Notes: generated from the sequence alone by a model not told the origin. A stretch of DNA of 64,000 nt from CAZHCA01 sp964530825 (GCA_964530825.1 CAZHCA010000022.1:12668-76667), one strand, 5' to 3'. Shown: positions 26,369-35,780, numbered from the stretch's first letter. Numbers and translations: made by a program.

Positions 26369-26908
26369 TTATTGCTCTATCGGAATGAAATCCATGGAAA
26401 CAGAATTGATGCAGTACCGTAATCCGGTGGGCTGGGGGCCGTCTTCAAAAACATGGCCCTGGTGGCCTCCGCAGCGAGCGCACAAAACCTCGGTGCGTAC
26501 CATGCCGTAGCTGCGATCTTCTTTTTCGATAATGTAACCCTCGCGGATGGGTTGGTAAAAACTCGGCCAGCCCGTACCAGATTTGAATTTCGTTTCGGAG
26601 CTGAACAGGGGTAGTTCGCAACCAGCACATACGTAAGTGCCTTCCTCTTTATTATTCCAGAGGTCACCGGTGAAGGGGCGCTCCGTTCCCGCTTTCCGTA
26701 AAACGCGAAATTCTTCATTGGTCAGCAGGGCCTTCCACTCCGCTTCCGATTTTTCTACCGGCACAATGGTATCGCCCTGACGCAAAACCGATACTGGGTG
26801 GAAATTCAAATTAACGGTAGCGGCTTGACTTTCGGTCGATTTGGGCTGCGAACAAGCGAGGCTAAGGCTGCCGGTTAATCCAACAAACAGCAATAACTTA
26901 ATATTCAT
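26369..26908 (-). CDS. msrB: Peptide-methionine (R)-S-oxide reductase, lipoprotein form
   Basis: A 179-aa MsrB, which reduces the R-epimer of methionine sulfoxide in proteins. The catalytic Cys166 lies in RYCINSVSM. Two CxxC pairs (CAGC and CARC) bind zinc, and GTGWPSFYQP is the family signature. The N-terminus carries a lipobox (LSLAC, Cys19), so the enzyme is probably a lipoprotein repairing oxidised envelope proteins rather than cytoplasmic ones. An electron donor for the periplasm is not encoded nearby. A separate MsrA is not present in the window. Length and motif spacing are normal apart from the exported N-terminus. Confidence 0.93.
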   Translation of the reverse strand: MNIKLLLFVGLTGSLSLACSQPKSTESQAATVNLNFHPVSVLRQGDTIVPVEKSEAEWKALLTNEEFRVLRKAGTERPFTGDLWNNKEEGTYVCAGCELPLFSSETKFKSGTGWPSFYQPIREGYIIEKEDRSYGMVRTEVLCARCGGHQGHVFEDGPQPTGLRYCINSVSMDFIPIEQ

Positions 26909-26951
26909 TTGGATAGTTTTTTATTTTTTAAGCAAACGCTTTCAGCAGCAA

Positions 26952-27476
26952 CTATGATGAATTGGAAGATGGCCCTTTACTACGATTGTCACCATACGGA
27001 CCTTTTTTGCCTTTCCGGCGGCGCATGCGCGGATGGTGCCATTCCTCCCGTTCGGCAAACTCTACGATATTCCGCATAAAGGTCATCATGGAAAGGAAAA
27101 CCAGATAGGCTACCGATAACACAATATAAATCCAGCTGTACGACCCGGCATCAAAAATGGATAAACTGCTAATCCCCCAGGCTACGAGTCCGCCGGTTAC
27201 CGCTAGACCCATGAAACTGTACAGCGACCTTCCCCAATAACGACCCGTATTTTTCGAGGATAGTAAGAAAACGGAATTGAAAAGGGAAAAACACAGCATG
27301 AAGGAGGCGGCTGTAAGCCAGGGAAAACGCTGGCTGATATCAAACAGACCTGTCCAGCCGATGAGCTTGGCAATCACGGAAACGATAATGATACCGCCTA
27401 AGGTCATAACGGCTTGAAAAACCGGACTGACAGCCCGGTCCATAAATGAACGATTGGCAGTTGTTTCTTTACCCAT
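26952..27476 (-). CDS. Uncharacterised four-helix membrane protein
   Basis: A 174-aa protein with four hydrophobic segments (about residues 20-42, 53-75, 87-108 and 114-134). A strongly basic, polar C-terminal tail (MRRRKGKKGPYGDNRSKG) is probably cytoplasmic. No conserved catalytic motif is visible and I do not recognise the family. It lies 43 bp upstream of msrB on the same strand, so the two may be co-transcribed. A role as membrane partner of the exported MsrB would be speculation. Confidence 0.7.
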   Translation of the reverse strand: MGKETTANRSFMDRAVSPVFQAVMTLGGIIIVSVIAKLIGWTGLFDISQRFPWLTAASFMLCFSLFNSVFLLSSKNTGRYWGRSLYSFMGLAVTGGLVAWGISSLSIFDAGSYSWIYIVLSVAYLVFLSMMTFMRNIVEFAEREEWHHPRMRRRKGKKGPYGDNRSKGPSSNSS

Positions 27477-27640
27477 AACTACTCCCTACAATAGATTTTC
27501 AGGCATTTATGTTTAACCTGCTCCGGATGGCTTCACAAATTTTGTCCAAACTGTTGCCGAAAAGGGGTAATTGCAACAATACCCTCTATTTCCCGGCGTT
27601 TTCAAGGTAATAAGTTTACATTCACTAGTGTTGACGATCT

Positions 27641-28024
27641 ATGGCAGCTTACTGGCTTTTTACGCTACTGTTTCTGCAAACGGCTTCTCCTATCCAACCC
27701 GAAGGCGAATGGCTCACTGGCCACTGGGAGGGCACCAATAACAGCCAACGGCAAGTGCGCATTGCGTTTACTGAAACCGGCGTTTACCGGCTCTGGGTCG
27801 ACGATGTGGAGCTTACTGCCAACCTGATCGACCAGGGGCCTATCCAGTACCACGCCCACTACGGCAAGTTTCCGCTTCGTATCGATTTGTACGCAGAATC
27901 AGAGCAAGTGATCATCAGTTACCTGTTCGCGAGTTGGGACGATAAGCGTAAACAGATGCTGCTCAGTATCTCAGACCGCCATCGCAATGTGACGGATCGC
28001 ATTTGGCTGAAGAAAAAAACATAG
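27641..28024 (+). CDS. Small uncharacterised exported protein
   Basis: A 127-aa protein with a short hydrophobic N-terminus (MAAYWLFTLLFLQTASP) that may be a signal peptide. A compact beta-rich domain follows (GHWEGTNNSQRQVRIAFTE, VYRLWVDDVE). Strands repeat about every 15 residues, compatible with a lipocalin-like or copper-resistance-like small barrel, but the family is not recognised. It is convergent with rimO, 34 bp apart, and divergent from the membrane protein gene. Confidence 0.6.
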   Translation: MAAYWLFTLLFLQTASPIQPEGEWLTGHWEGTNNSQRQVRIAFTETGVYRLWVDDVELTANLIDQGPIQYHAHYGKFPLRIDLYAESEQVIISYLFASWDDKRKQMLLSISDRHRNVTDRIWLKKKT

Positions 28025-28058
28025 GAATATCCTGGATCTGAGCCACTACACTCCTCAA

Positions 28059-29372
28059 CTAGCCCAAAATTTTCCCGTATAAATCGTACTCCGTGGCATC
28101 GGTAATCTCGACCGTCGCAAAATCGCCAATGCGGGCGTACTGCTGCTCGGCCGCCACCCATACCTCATTATCCACCTCGGGCGAATCGAACTCCGTACGG
28201 CCGATGAAGTATTCGGCTTCCTTGCGGTCGAAGAGCACCCGAAGATGTTGACCGATGCGGCTCCTATTTTTTTCGTACGAAATGTCCTGCTGGATTTCCA
28301 TGATGTAGTTGGCCCGCTCAGCTTTGATGGCTTCCGGTACATCGTCGGTGCTTTCGTGCGCGCGGGTGCCCTCCTCATGGGAGTACTGAAAAACACCCAA
28401 CCGGTCAAAATCCATATCGCGTACGAAGTCGCACAACTCCTGAAACTCCGCCTCCGTCTCGCCGGGAAAACCCACCAGCATCGTGGTGCGGATGGCGATC
28501 CCGGGCACCCGCTCGCGGGCATATGCCAGCAGGTCGCGCGTCTCGGCTTGGGTGATCTGGCGCCGCATGCGCTTCAGCACGCTATCGCTGGCATGTTGCA
28601 ATGGGATGTCAAGGTAATTGCAAATCTCCTGGCGCTCGGCCATTACGTCGAAGATCTCCCTCGGAAATTTGCTGGGGTAGGCATAGTGCAGGCGGATCCA
28701 TTCGATGCCCTCCACGTCCGCCAGCGCGTGCAACAGGCGGGGCAGGGCGCGTTCCTTATAGAGGTCCAGACCGTAGTAAGTAAGTTCCTGGGCAATCAGC
28801 ATCAGTTCCTTCACACCCAGCCGTGCCAGGTGTTGAGCTTCTTTCACCAATTCTTCGACGGGGCGTGAAACGTGGCCGCCCCGCATCAGCGGAATGGCGC
28901 AAAAGCTGCAGGTGCGGTTACACCCCTCGGCAATCTTTAGGTAGGCGTAGTGCTGGGGAGTGGTCGTTAGGCGCTCCCCGATCAGCTCGTGCTTGTAGTC
29001 GGCCTGGAGCTTAGCCAAAAGCCCGGGCAACTCCAGGGTGCCGAAGTAGGCATCGACTTCGGGGATCTCCTGCTCCAGGTCCTCTTTGTAGCGTTGGGAA
29101 AGGCAGCCGGTCACAAAGAGCTTATCGATGCCGCCCGACTTTTTCACCTCCGCGTATTCCAGAATGGTATTAATTGATTCTTCTTTGGCCAGGTCAATAA
29201 ATCCGCAGGTATTTACGATCACCACATTGGCGTCATCCTCGTCTGCCTCGTGGGTGACTTCAAAATCGTTGCCCTGCAGTTGGGTGATGATATTTTCACT
29301 GTCGACCAGGTTCTTGGAGCAACCCAGGGTCACTACATTGACTTTATCGCGCCTTAATGTTTTCGTCTTCAT
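28059..29372 (-). CDS. rimO: Ribosomal protein S12 methylthiotransferase
   Basis: A 437-aa radical-SAM enzyme that adds a methylthio group to the conserved Asp of ribosomal protein S12. The N-terminal MTTase domain holds three cluster cysteines: Cys18 in TLGCSKN, Cys56 in NTCGFID and Cys90 in VTGCLSQRY. The radical-SAM cluster is Cys151-x3-Cys155-x2-Cys158 in GCNRTCSFCAIP. The C-terminal TRAM domain ends in EITDATEYDLYGKILG, typical of RimO and distinguishing it from MiaB. Length is standard. A TAATTTTG element (29398-29405 on the minus strand) lies 25 bp upstream of the start. Confidence 0.96.
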   Translation of the reverse strand: MKTKTLRRDKVNVVTLGCSKNLVDSENIITQLQGNDFEVTHEADEDDANVVIVNTCGFIDLAKEESINTILEYAEVKKSGGIDKLFVTGCLSQRYKEDLEQEIPEVDAYFGTLELPGLLAKLQADYKHELIGERLTTTPQHYAYLKIAEGCNRTCSFCAIPLMRGGHVSRPVEELVKEAQHLARLGVKELMLIAQELTYYGLDLYKERALPRLLHALADVEGIEWIRLHYAYPSKFPREIFDVMAERQEICNYLDIPLQHASDSVLKRMRRQITQAETRDLLAYARERVPGIAIRTTMLVGFPGETEAEFQELCDFVRDMDFDRLGVFQYSHEEGTRAHESTDDVPEAIKAERANYIMEIQQDISYEKNRSRIGQHLRVLFDRKEAEYFIGRTEFDSPEVDNEVWVAAEQQYARIGDFATVEITDATEYDLYGKILG

Positions 29373-29397
29373 AATACGGTTGGTTCGGTCGAATGCG

Positions 29398-29405
29398 CAA
29401 AATTA
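29398..29405 (-). promoter_or_regulatory. Possible -7 element of rimO
   Basis: Read on the minus strand the sequence is TAATTTTG, matching TAnnTTTG, 25 bp before the rimO ATG. No -33 TTTG was seen at the expected distance. Confidence 0.35.
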
Positions 29406-29538
29406 TGGCTTTTGCCGGAAAGATGCTGGCTATGAAAATCGCGCCGGTAATTAATATTATTTTTTGTCCCAACACGTTATACCTCTGGTTTGATTCCGTC
29501 AAACCCCGTGCCCGCTTTGGTAAACTAAACTGACGAAT

Positions 29539-30234
29539 ATGCTCAAAGCAATCCTCCTGACCCTTGCGCTCTTCGCTGCACCAGTCTTCACCCAAGCTCA
29601 GTTCGGCATCAATGGCTCGTACCGGACGGCCACGGCGCCCGACTGGGACCTAGTCAATACCAACAACGGCGAGCGTACTGAACTGCTGGGCGCCGGCTTC
29701 GCTGTCGGTATCGACTACTGGTTTCGCCTACCCAATTACCGGGTCGAGCTGCTACCCGAACTCAACGCCTTCCGCAGCACCGCTCAGATCCCCGGAAGTA
29801 TTGAGCTGACGAACTCGCTCTACAGCCTCTTTCTCAACACCAACATCTACATACTTGATTTCCGGGGCGACTGTGAGTGTCCAACCTTCAGCAAATCGGG
29901 CGCCACCTTCGAAAAAGGCTTTTTCCTACAAGTATCACCCGGCATTTCGCTTCCTGTCTTCGAAGACACCATGCCGAACCTCCCCGACAAAAGCACCGTG
30001 ACCGGTTCGCCCACTATCAGCATCGGCCTGGGTGTCGGAATAGACCTGGGCGTATCCGACCTGCTCACCATCACGCCCCTGGTGGGTTTTCGCTACTACC
30101 CTAGCCTCACCTGGAAGGGACGTTTTCCCGCCATCGAGGGCGACGAACTCGACAACTTTATCCTTGAATCGGAAGAAAGCCACCTCAACCAGTTCTACGG
30201 AGGCATCCGGTTTGGATTCCGGTTTGATGATTAA
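29539..30234 (+). CDS. Outer-membrane beta-barrel family protein
   Basis: A 231-aa exported protein. A signal peptide (1-20, ending VFTQAQF) is followed by alternating beta strands and glycine turns (LGAGFAVGIDYWFRL, ISIGLGVGIDLG), and the last strand, FYGGIRFGFRFDD, ends near an aromatic residue. This fits the small barrels common in the Bacteroidota outer membrane. A Cys-containing loop (DCECPTF) is unusual in such barrels and might form a disulfide or bind a metal. It is divergent from rimO with 166 bp between, which contain the hairpin GGTTTGA/TCAAACC (29487-29505). The ligand is unknown. Confidence 0.65.
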   Translation: MLKAILLTLALFAAPVFTQAQFGINGSYRTATAPDWDLVNTNNGERTELLGAGFAVGIDYWFRLPNYRVELLPELNAFRSTAQIPGSIELTNSLYSLFLNTNIYILDFRGDCECPTFSKSGATFEKGFFLQVSPGISLPVFEDTMPNLPDKSTVTGSPTISIGLGVGIDLGVSDLLTITPLVGFRYYPSLTWKGRFPAIEGDELDNFILESEESHLNQFYGGIRFGFRFDD

Positions 30235-30465
30235 GGGTGGTCCGGGGCGCTCCGCCACTGTCGACTCCACCCAAAAAGCGGAGCAAGCGCTAGTAGTCAC
30301 CGGAATTCAACTTGATTTAATCTGCTGATTTTCAGCATATCTTTCACCTGGACTTGTTTCTCGCCCTCCGTACTTCCCGCCATTTCCAGATTGGGATATT
30401 CCAGCTATACCAATACATTTCATTCCATATCGGGCATGCCCGTTTTAGCAAAAAATTCACCTATC

Positions 30466-32133
30466 ATGCTCAACCGCTACAGTCGGGAAATTACCCAAGA
30501 CGACGCTCGTCCTGCTGCCCAGGCGATGTTTTACGCCATAGGACTAGAGGATGAAGATTTCGATAAAGCCCAGATTGGCATTGCCAGTACGGGCTGGGAA
30601 GGCAATCCTTGCAATATGCACCTCAACGACCTGGCCGGACATATCAAGGTTGGGGTGCAGGACAGCGGCCTGTTGGGCCTCATCTTTCACACCATTGGGG
30701 TGAGCGACGGCATGTCGATGGGTACTACGGGCATGCGCTACTCCCTACCCTCGCGCGATATCATTGCCGACTCGATCGAGACGGTCGCGGCCGCCCAGTG
30801 GTATGACGGGCTGGCTGCCGTGGTTGGTTGCGACAAAAATATGCCCGGCGCCATGATGGCCCTGGCCCGCCTGAACCGGCCGGCCATTGTCGTCTACGGC
30901 GGCACCATTAAACCGGGCTGCTATGCGGATAAAAAACTGGATATTGTCTCGGCCTTCGAAGCTTATGGCCAGCGCCTCGCCGGAGCCATACCCGAGGCCG
31001 ACTTCCGCGGGATTATCCGCAACGCCTGCCCGGGTCCCGGCTCTTGCGGGGGCATGTACACCGCCAACACCATGGCCTCGGCCATTGAAGCTATGGGCCT
31101 GAGCCTGCCTTATAATTCCTCTATCCCGGCCGATAGCAAGCAAAAGACCGAGGAATGCGCCCGGGTGGGGACGGCACTTTTGCATTTGCTGGAAAAAGAC
31201 ATCAAACCGCGCGACATCCTCACGCGACCGGCTTTCGAAAATGCCATCCGGGTAGTCATTGCCCTGGGGGGCTCGACAAATGCTGTACTGCACCTACTAG
31301 CCATTGCCCGCAGCGCGGAAGTCGAGCTGGAGCTAACCGACTTCCAGCGCCTGAGCGACCGTACCCCTTTTCTGGCCGACCTCAAACCCAGCGGCCGCTA
31401 TGTCATGGAGGACCTCTACCGCGCCGGCGGTGTGCCTGCCGTAATGAAGCTCCTGCTGGAGCACGATCTGCTGCACGGCGACTGCCTTACTGTGACCGGA
31501 AAAACTGTGGCTGAAAACCTGCGGGAGGTAGCCCCTTTGACGCCCGGGCAGGATGTTATCCGTCCGGTCGACCAGCCGATCAAAGCGACCGGCCACATCC
31601 AGATCCTTTTCGGCAACCTGGCTGAGGAGGGGGCCGTAGCCAAGATTACCGGCAAAGAGGGCGACTATTTCCAGGGACCAGCCCGCGTATTCGACAACGA
31701 AGAGGCTGCCAATGCCGCCATCGCCAGCCGGCAGATTCAAGCGGGCGACGTAGTAGTGATCCGATACTGCGGACCCAAGGGCGGCCCTGGCATGCCCGAA
31801 ATGCTCAAGCCCACCTCGGCCCTCATGGGCGCCGGTCTAGGCGGCGATGTCGCCCTAATCACCGACGGCCGCTTTTCTGGCGGCACCCATGGCTTCGTAG
31901 TGGGACACATTACGCCCGAAGCTCAGACCGGCGGCGCCATTGCCTTGCTACAAGACGGCGACATGATCACTATCGATGCCCGGAACAAGCGCATAGCGGT
32001 CGACCTCAGGCCGGAAGAATGGAGCGAACGGCAGGCAGCCTGGACGGCACCGCCAATCAAAGCCACCCACGGGATTTTAAAAAAATACGCCCGGACCGTA
32101 CAGTCGGCCAGCCAGGGCTGTATTACCGATTAA
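30466..32133 (+). CDS. ilvD: Dihydroxy-acid dehydratase
   Basis: A 555-aa Fe-S dehydratase, the third common step of valine and isoleucine synthesis. The cluster cysteines lie in GNPCNMHLND, VGCDKNMPG and GPGSCGGMYTANTM, and the C-terminal active-site region is GRFSGGTHGFVVGHI. I place the start at 30466 (MLNRYSREITQ), which matches the family N-terminus. An upstream in-frame ATG at 30436 would add ten residues. It opens the ilvD-ilvB-ilvN operon (gap to ilvB 15 bp). The 231 bp upstream hold small inverted repeats (e.g. TGCTGA/TCAGCA) but no convincing leader peptide or attenuator. Confidence 0.95.
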   Translation: MLNRYSREITQDDARPAAQAMFYAIGLEDEDFDKAQIGIASTGWEGNPCNMHLNDLAGHIKVGVQDSGLLGLIFHTIGVSDGMSMGTTGMRYSLPSRDIIADSIETVAAAQWYDGLAAVVGCDKNMPGAMMALARLNRPAIVVYGGTIKPGCYADKKLDIVSAFEAYGQRLAGAIPEADFRGIIRNACPGPGSCGGMYTANTMASAIEAMGLSLPYNSSIPADSKQKTEECARVGTALLHLLEKDIKPRDILTRPAFENAIRVVIALGGSTNAVLHLLAIARSAEVELELTDFQRLSDRTPFLADLKPSGRYVMEDLYRAGGVPAVMKLLLEHDLLHGDCLTVTGKTVAENLREVAPLTPGQDVIRPVDQPIKATGHIQILFGNLAEEGAVAKITGKEGDYFQGPARVFDNEEAANAAIASRQIQAGDVVVIRYCGPKGGPGMPEMLKPTSALMGAGLGGDVALITDGRFSGGTHGFVVGHITPEAQTGGAIALLQDGDMITIDARNKRIAVDLRPEEWSERQAAWTAPPIKATHGILKKYARTVQSASQGCITD

Positions 32134-32148
32134 AAAGCGAACCATCCT

Positions 32149-33906
32149 ATGCAAAAGCGACCTACAACCATTGATCCGCCCCTGCCCATGGCGGTGCCCG
32201 CCACCATCAGCGGGGCAGAAGCCATCCTGAAGTGCCTGCTGGCTGAGGGCGTAAAAACGGTATTCGGCTACCCCGGCGGCGCCATCATGCCAGTATATGA
32301 CGCCTTGGTGGGGTACGAGGACCGCATTCGCCACATCCTGCCGCGCCACGAGCAGGGGGCCATTCACGCGGCACAGGGTTTTGCCCGCACCACCCGCCAG
32401 ACGGGCGTATGTCTGGCTACTTCGGGCCCCGGTGCTACCAACCTGATGACCGGTCTCTCTGACGCCTTGCTCGATTCGACGCCCCTGGTGTGCATCACCG
32501 GGCAGGTGTTTTACAAATTACTCGGCACCGACGCCTTCCAGGAAACCGATGTGGTTAACTGCACTCTGCCGGTGACCAAGTGGAACTACCAAATCACTAG
32601 GGCAGAGGAGATCCCAGAAGTGTTCGCCAAGGCCTTCTACGTTGCCAACTCGGGCCGCCCGGGACCGGTCGTAATCGATGTTACGAAAAACGCTCAAGTA
32701 GAGCAAATGACCTTCCACTATCCCGGCCAGCCCCAGATTCGTTCCTACCGACCCAGGCCCGCGCTCAACCCCGATCGCCTGCACGAGGCAGCCGCCCTGA
32801 TCAACCGGGCCGAGCGGCCCATGATCCTGGCCGGCCACGGCATCCAAATCGCAGGCGGCCAGCCGGTATTTCGGGACTTTGTAGAAAAAACCGGTATCCC
32901 GGTCGCAGCCACCCTAAATGGCCTTTCGACTATTCCGACAGACCATCCACTCTACGTAGGCATGCTGGGTATGCACGGCAACTATGGCGCCAATGTCAAA
33001 CAGAACGAATGTGACGTCTTGCTGGCCATTGGTATGCGCTTTGACGACCGCGTGACCGGCAACTTGAGCAAGTACGCCCGCCAGGCCCGCGTGATCCATA
33101 TCGAGATTGACCCCTCCGAAATCAACAAAAACGTACCGGCCGAGGTGCCTGTGCTGGCCGATGCGAAAGAGGCGCTGGAAGCCCTCCTGCCCCTGGTGCA
33201 ACCCAAGGCTTATCCCGAATGGCTAGCTGAATTCCGTGCTTGCGACGCTATCGAGTACGAGCAGGTCATCCGACGCGACCTGAGTCCCTCGGAGCGGGGT
33301 GAAATCCGCATGGGTATGGTGGTCCGCGAGGTTTCGAACCAGACTCAGGGGCAGGCCATCGTAGCAACCGACGTGGGGCAACACCAGATGATTGCCGCCC
33401 GCTACTACCAATACCGCAGTACCAACCAGTGGGTTTCCTCGGGCGGGGCCGGCACCATGGGCTTCGGGTTACCTGCCGCTTTCGGAGCCCAACTGGCAAA
33501 CCCCGAAAAGACCACCGTGGCTTTCATCGGCGACGGCGGTTTCCAAATGACCATCCAGGAGCTCGGCATGCTGGCTCAGTGGCAAGTACCCGTCAAGATC
33601 CTGTTGCTCGACAACGAATACTTGGGCATGGTACGCCAGTGGCAACAGCTGTTTTTTGAGAAACGCTATTCTTCCGTGGCCCTGCAAAATCCCGACTTCC
33701 TGAAAATTGCCGAAGGATTTGGCGTGCCCGGCCGCCGCATCGACCGCCCCGAAGACTTAGGCCACGCGGTGGGCGAGATGCTGGCTCACAACGGGCCATA
33801 CCTACTACATGTGCGGGTCGAAAAAGAAGATAATACCTTCCCTATGGTGCCTGCGGGTGCCGGGGTGGGCGAAATAGTGCTGAACAGATCGCAGTTGAAC
33901 CGTTGA
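32149..33906 (+). CDS. ilvB: Acetolactate synthase large subunit
   Basis: A 585-aa ThDP-dependent enzyme that makes 2-acetolactate or 2-aceto-2-hydroxybutyrate. The N-terminal catalytic Glu lies in LPRHEQGAIHAAQGFAR, and VFGYPGGAIMPVYD and LATSGPGATNL are family hallmarks. The ThDP/Mg motif is GDGGFQMTIQELGML to DNEYLGMVRQWQ near residue 460-505. The N-terminal extension of about 20 residues is Pro-rich and not unusual. It lies 15 bp after ilvD and 39 bp before the regulatory subunit gene. As an anabolic enzyme it should be feedback-inhibited through the IlvN-type subunit. Confidence 0.96.
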   Translation: MQKRPTTIDPPLPMAVPATISGAEAILKCLLAEGVKTVFGYPGGAIMPVYDALVGYEDRIRHILPRHEQGAIHAAQGFARTTRQTGVCLATSGPGATNLMTGLSDALLDSTPLVCITGQVFYKLLGTDAFQETDVVNCTLPVTKWNYQITRAEEIPEVFAKAFYVANSGRPGPVVIDVTKNAQVEQMTFHYPGQPQIRSYRPRPALNPDRLHEAAALINRAERPMILAGHGIQIAGGQPVFRDFVEKTGIPVAATLNGLSTIPTDHPLYVGMLGMHGNYGANVKQNECDVLLAIGMRFDDRVTGNLSKYARQARVIHIEIDPSEINKNVPAEVPVLADAKEALEALLPLVQPKAYPEWLAEFRACDAIEYEQVIRRDLSPSERGEIRMGMVVREVSNQTQGQAIVATDVGQHQMIAARYYQYRSTNQWVSSGGAGTMGFGLPAAFGAQLANPEKTTVAFIGDGGFQMTIQELGMLAQWQVPVKILLLDNEYLGMVRQWQQLFFEKRYSSVALQNPDFLKIAEGFGVPGRRIDRPEDLGHAVGEMLAHNGPYLLHVRVEKEDNTFPMVPAGAGVGEIVLNRSQLNR

Positions 33907-33945
33907 GTTTCTCACCATCGGCCTGCAGTAAAATATGCCCTGCAT

Positions 33946-34476
33946 ATGACTCAATATACCCTCATCGTCTTCACCGAAAACCAGTCCGGCCTGCTTGCGC
34001 GGGTGGTGTCCGTTTTCTCGCGCCGCCACATCAACATCGAGAGCCTCACTACCTCTCAGTCAAGTCTGCCCGGTATTCACCGTTTTACCATCGTGGTGCG
34101 GGTCAAGGCACCCATGGTCGAAAAGCTGGTCGCCCAGCTCGAGAAACAGGTCGATGTGCTCAAAGCCTTCTACTACGAGGCCGGGGAGATTGTGCACCAA
34201 GAGCTGGCCTTGTACAAGGTGCCCACCCATGTGTTCACCAACAGCAGTCAGGTCGAACAACTGGTACGCCGCCACAACGCCCGCATCCTGGAGATCGAAC
34301 GGGAGTTCACCGTGATCGAAAAGACGGGCCATGAGGAAGAAATAAGTGCTTTGTACGAGGCCCTGGCCCCCATCGGCATCTACGAGTTCGTACGCTCGGG
34401 AAGAATCGCCATCACCCGGCCGATGGAGCGGCTGAATAAGTACTTGGCCGAGGTGAAAGCAGCAAACGCTACCTGA
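33946..34476 (+). CDS. ilvN: Acetolactate synthase small (regulatory) subunit
   Basis: A 176-aa regulatory subunit. It has an N-terminal ACT domain (residues 3-75; LIVFTENQSGLLARVVSVFS, HINIESLTT) that binds valine, and a C-terminal ALS_ss_C domain (about 85-165). It assembles with the IlvB product and confers feedback control. The gene is last in the visible ilvDBN operon. In many Bacteroidota ilvC follows directly; here the downstream 640 bp are degenerate sequence and ilvC is at 59151. The symbol ilvN versus ilvH is a naming choice. Confidence 0.93.
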   Translation: MTQYTLIVFTENQSGLLARVVSVFSRRHINIESLTTSQSSLPGIHRFTIVVRVKAPMVEKLVAQLEKQVDVLKAFYYEAGEIVHQELALYKVPTHVFTNSSQVEQLVRRHNARILEIEREFTVIEKTGHEEEISALYEALAPIGIYEFVRSGRIAITRPMERLNKYLAEVKAANAT

Positions 34477-35117
34477 TAGAAAGGTCAGGAGAAAAGCAGG
34501 ACTGGCAACTAATGCACCTTCCTATACCCCGTGCACACCTCGCTCTTCACCAATTTTACCTTATTGTTTATAAGCACCTGTAACAAATTATAGAGCAGAG
34601 TCGAAATGATAGGGTAGACGGGATAGTACAATATTTTAGAATAACCTCCCGGCCGATTAGCGCTGGGAACTAAAGCCACTCCAGACACTACATTTCCCTG
34701 AAAAAGAACCATTCCGCATATTAACTTACCTTGCCATTTAATTCATCCGTTCTCTTTTTAGCTTGTTAGCCAAACCCAACACCAAAGCTATGGCTAATCG
34801 CCTTTCTGCCCGGATCGAATCCCAAGGCTTTTGACCTCAGGAAGCGGTTCAATAACATCAATATTAGCTACTACGTGAGCAGGGCCATCCGCAAAGAGCT
34901 GAAAATCAGCACGCGCCAGGAAAGCGAGCCGCTGTATGGTTTTCAATTGACCTGCAAACTGCCGGCTACCAAAGCACTAGATAAAGAATTCACTGCATAG
35001 AAAAACTTGGGAAGACTTGTTTTTGAACAGGTGTGAAATGTTGAAACCTCTGGCATAGAAATTAATGAATAGGGTCAGGTATCAAATTAAAGCGTACCCA
35101 CACTCCACACCCACACC
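34477..35117. other. Gene-poor gap after the ilv operon
   Basis: This 641-bp stretch has no intact gene I can support. It contains the gene-like remnant at 34770-35000. A 67-codon minus-strand frame (34509-34712) has no recognisable features. AT content is higher than in the neighbouring genes. It separates ilvN from the leftward DsbA-family gene. No terminator hairpin with a T-run was found directly after ilvN. Confidence 0.5.
34770..35000 (+). pseudogene. Possible gene remnant without start codon
   Basis: A frame of 76 codons, open after a TAG at 34767 and closed by TAG at 34998, encodes protein-like sequence (SNPKAFDLRKRFNNINISYY, then VSRAIRKELKIS) but has no ATG. A nearby ATG at 34790 reads in another frame and stops after 14 codons, so a frameshift may have broken the gene. 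I do not recognise the family. It could also be chance open sequence. Confidence 0.25.
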
Positions 35118-35780
35118 CTACTTCATTCCCTTCTCAATCGCAGCCTGGAACTGCTCATAGGGGGCAAACCCTCGCGCTAAAAGGAAAAACTGTCCGTTGT
35201 TTTCCATGATCACCGTTGGGAAACCGGACACCCCGATCTCCTGGGTCATCCGGAACTCCTGAATGGCATCTTCCTGGGTGCTTTCGGCCTGCATTTGTTG
35301 TACCTGTTCTTGACCGTCGAGACCGTATTGCTCGAAATAGGCGGCATAGGCAGGAAAGTTAGCAGGCTCCATCCCGTCGTAGTAGACCGCCTTTTGCAAG
35401 GTAGCCGCAAAGGAAAGTGCCTGATCGGGCTTTTGTGCCTTAAAAGCTGCCATGGCCAGGGCGGGGGGAATGGAACTGAACATCGCCTTGCCCGGCTCCA
35501 GGATATTTTTCAGGAAGCCCTGGCCGAACTGAACGCCCGTAGCGCGTTCCACATCTTTGTAGGCTTGCTTAATGTAGCCCGCCACCTCGCCGATGGGCCC
35601 CTCGCGTTCACCTATAACCATGCCACCGGAAATGGGAAAAAAGTCGAGGCGATCACCGTAGTCTTTTTCTGCTTGCTCGATCACCGGACTGAACCCATAG
35701 CACCAGCCGCAAAGAACGTCGAAGAAATAATAGAGCTTCCCTTTTTCCATAAAGAAGTTTACTCCGTGTACAATTGGCAT
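35118..35780 (-). CDS. DsbA-family thioredoxin-fold protein
   Basis: A protein of up to 220 aa with a thioredoxin fold and helical insertion. The redox motif is C-G-W-C in FFDVLCGWCYGFSPVIEQ, and the cis-Pro loop is SGFPTVIMENNGQ. No signal peptide is present, so it is cytoplasmic, like FrnE-type DsbA proteins and 2-hydroxychromene-2-carboxylate isomerase relatives. Two starts are possible: ATG at 35780, or ATG at 35750 (MEKGKLYYFFDV), which fits the family N-terminus better. It lies 15 bp (or 45 bp) after the helical hypothetical gene on the same strand. The substrate is unknown. Confidence 0.82.
   Translation of the reverse strand: MPIVHGVNFFMEKGKLYYFFDVLCGWCYGFSPVIEQAEKDYGDRLDFFPISGGMVIGEREGPIGEVAGYIKQAYKDVERATGVQFGQGFLKNILEPGKAMFSSIPPALAMAAFKAQKPDQALSFAATLQKAVYYDGMEPANFPAYAAYFEQYGLDGQEQVQQMQAESTQEDAIQEFRMTQEIGVSGFPTVIMENNGQFFLLARGFAPYEQFQAAIEKGMK

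Noticed and set aside
34509..34712. Minus-strand 67-codon open frame
   Set aside because: It has no recognisable motif, signal or neighbour relation, and lies in a degenerate gap.
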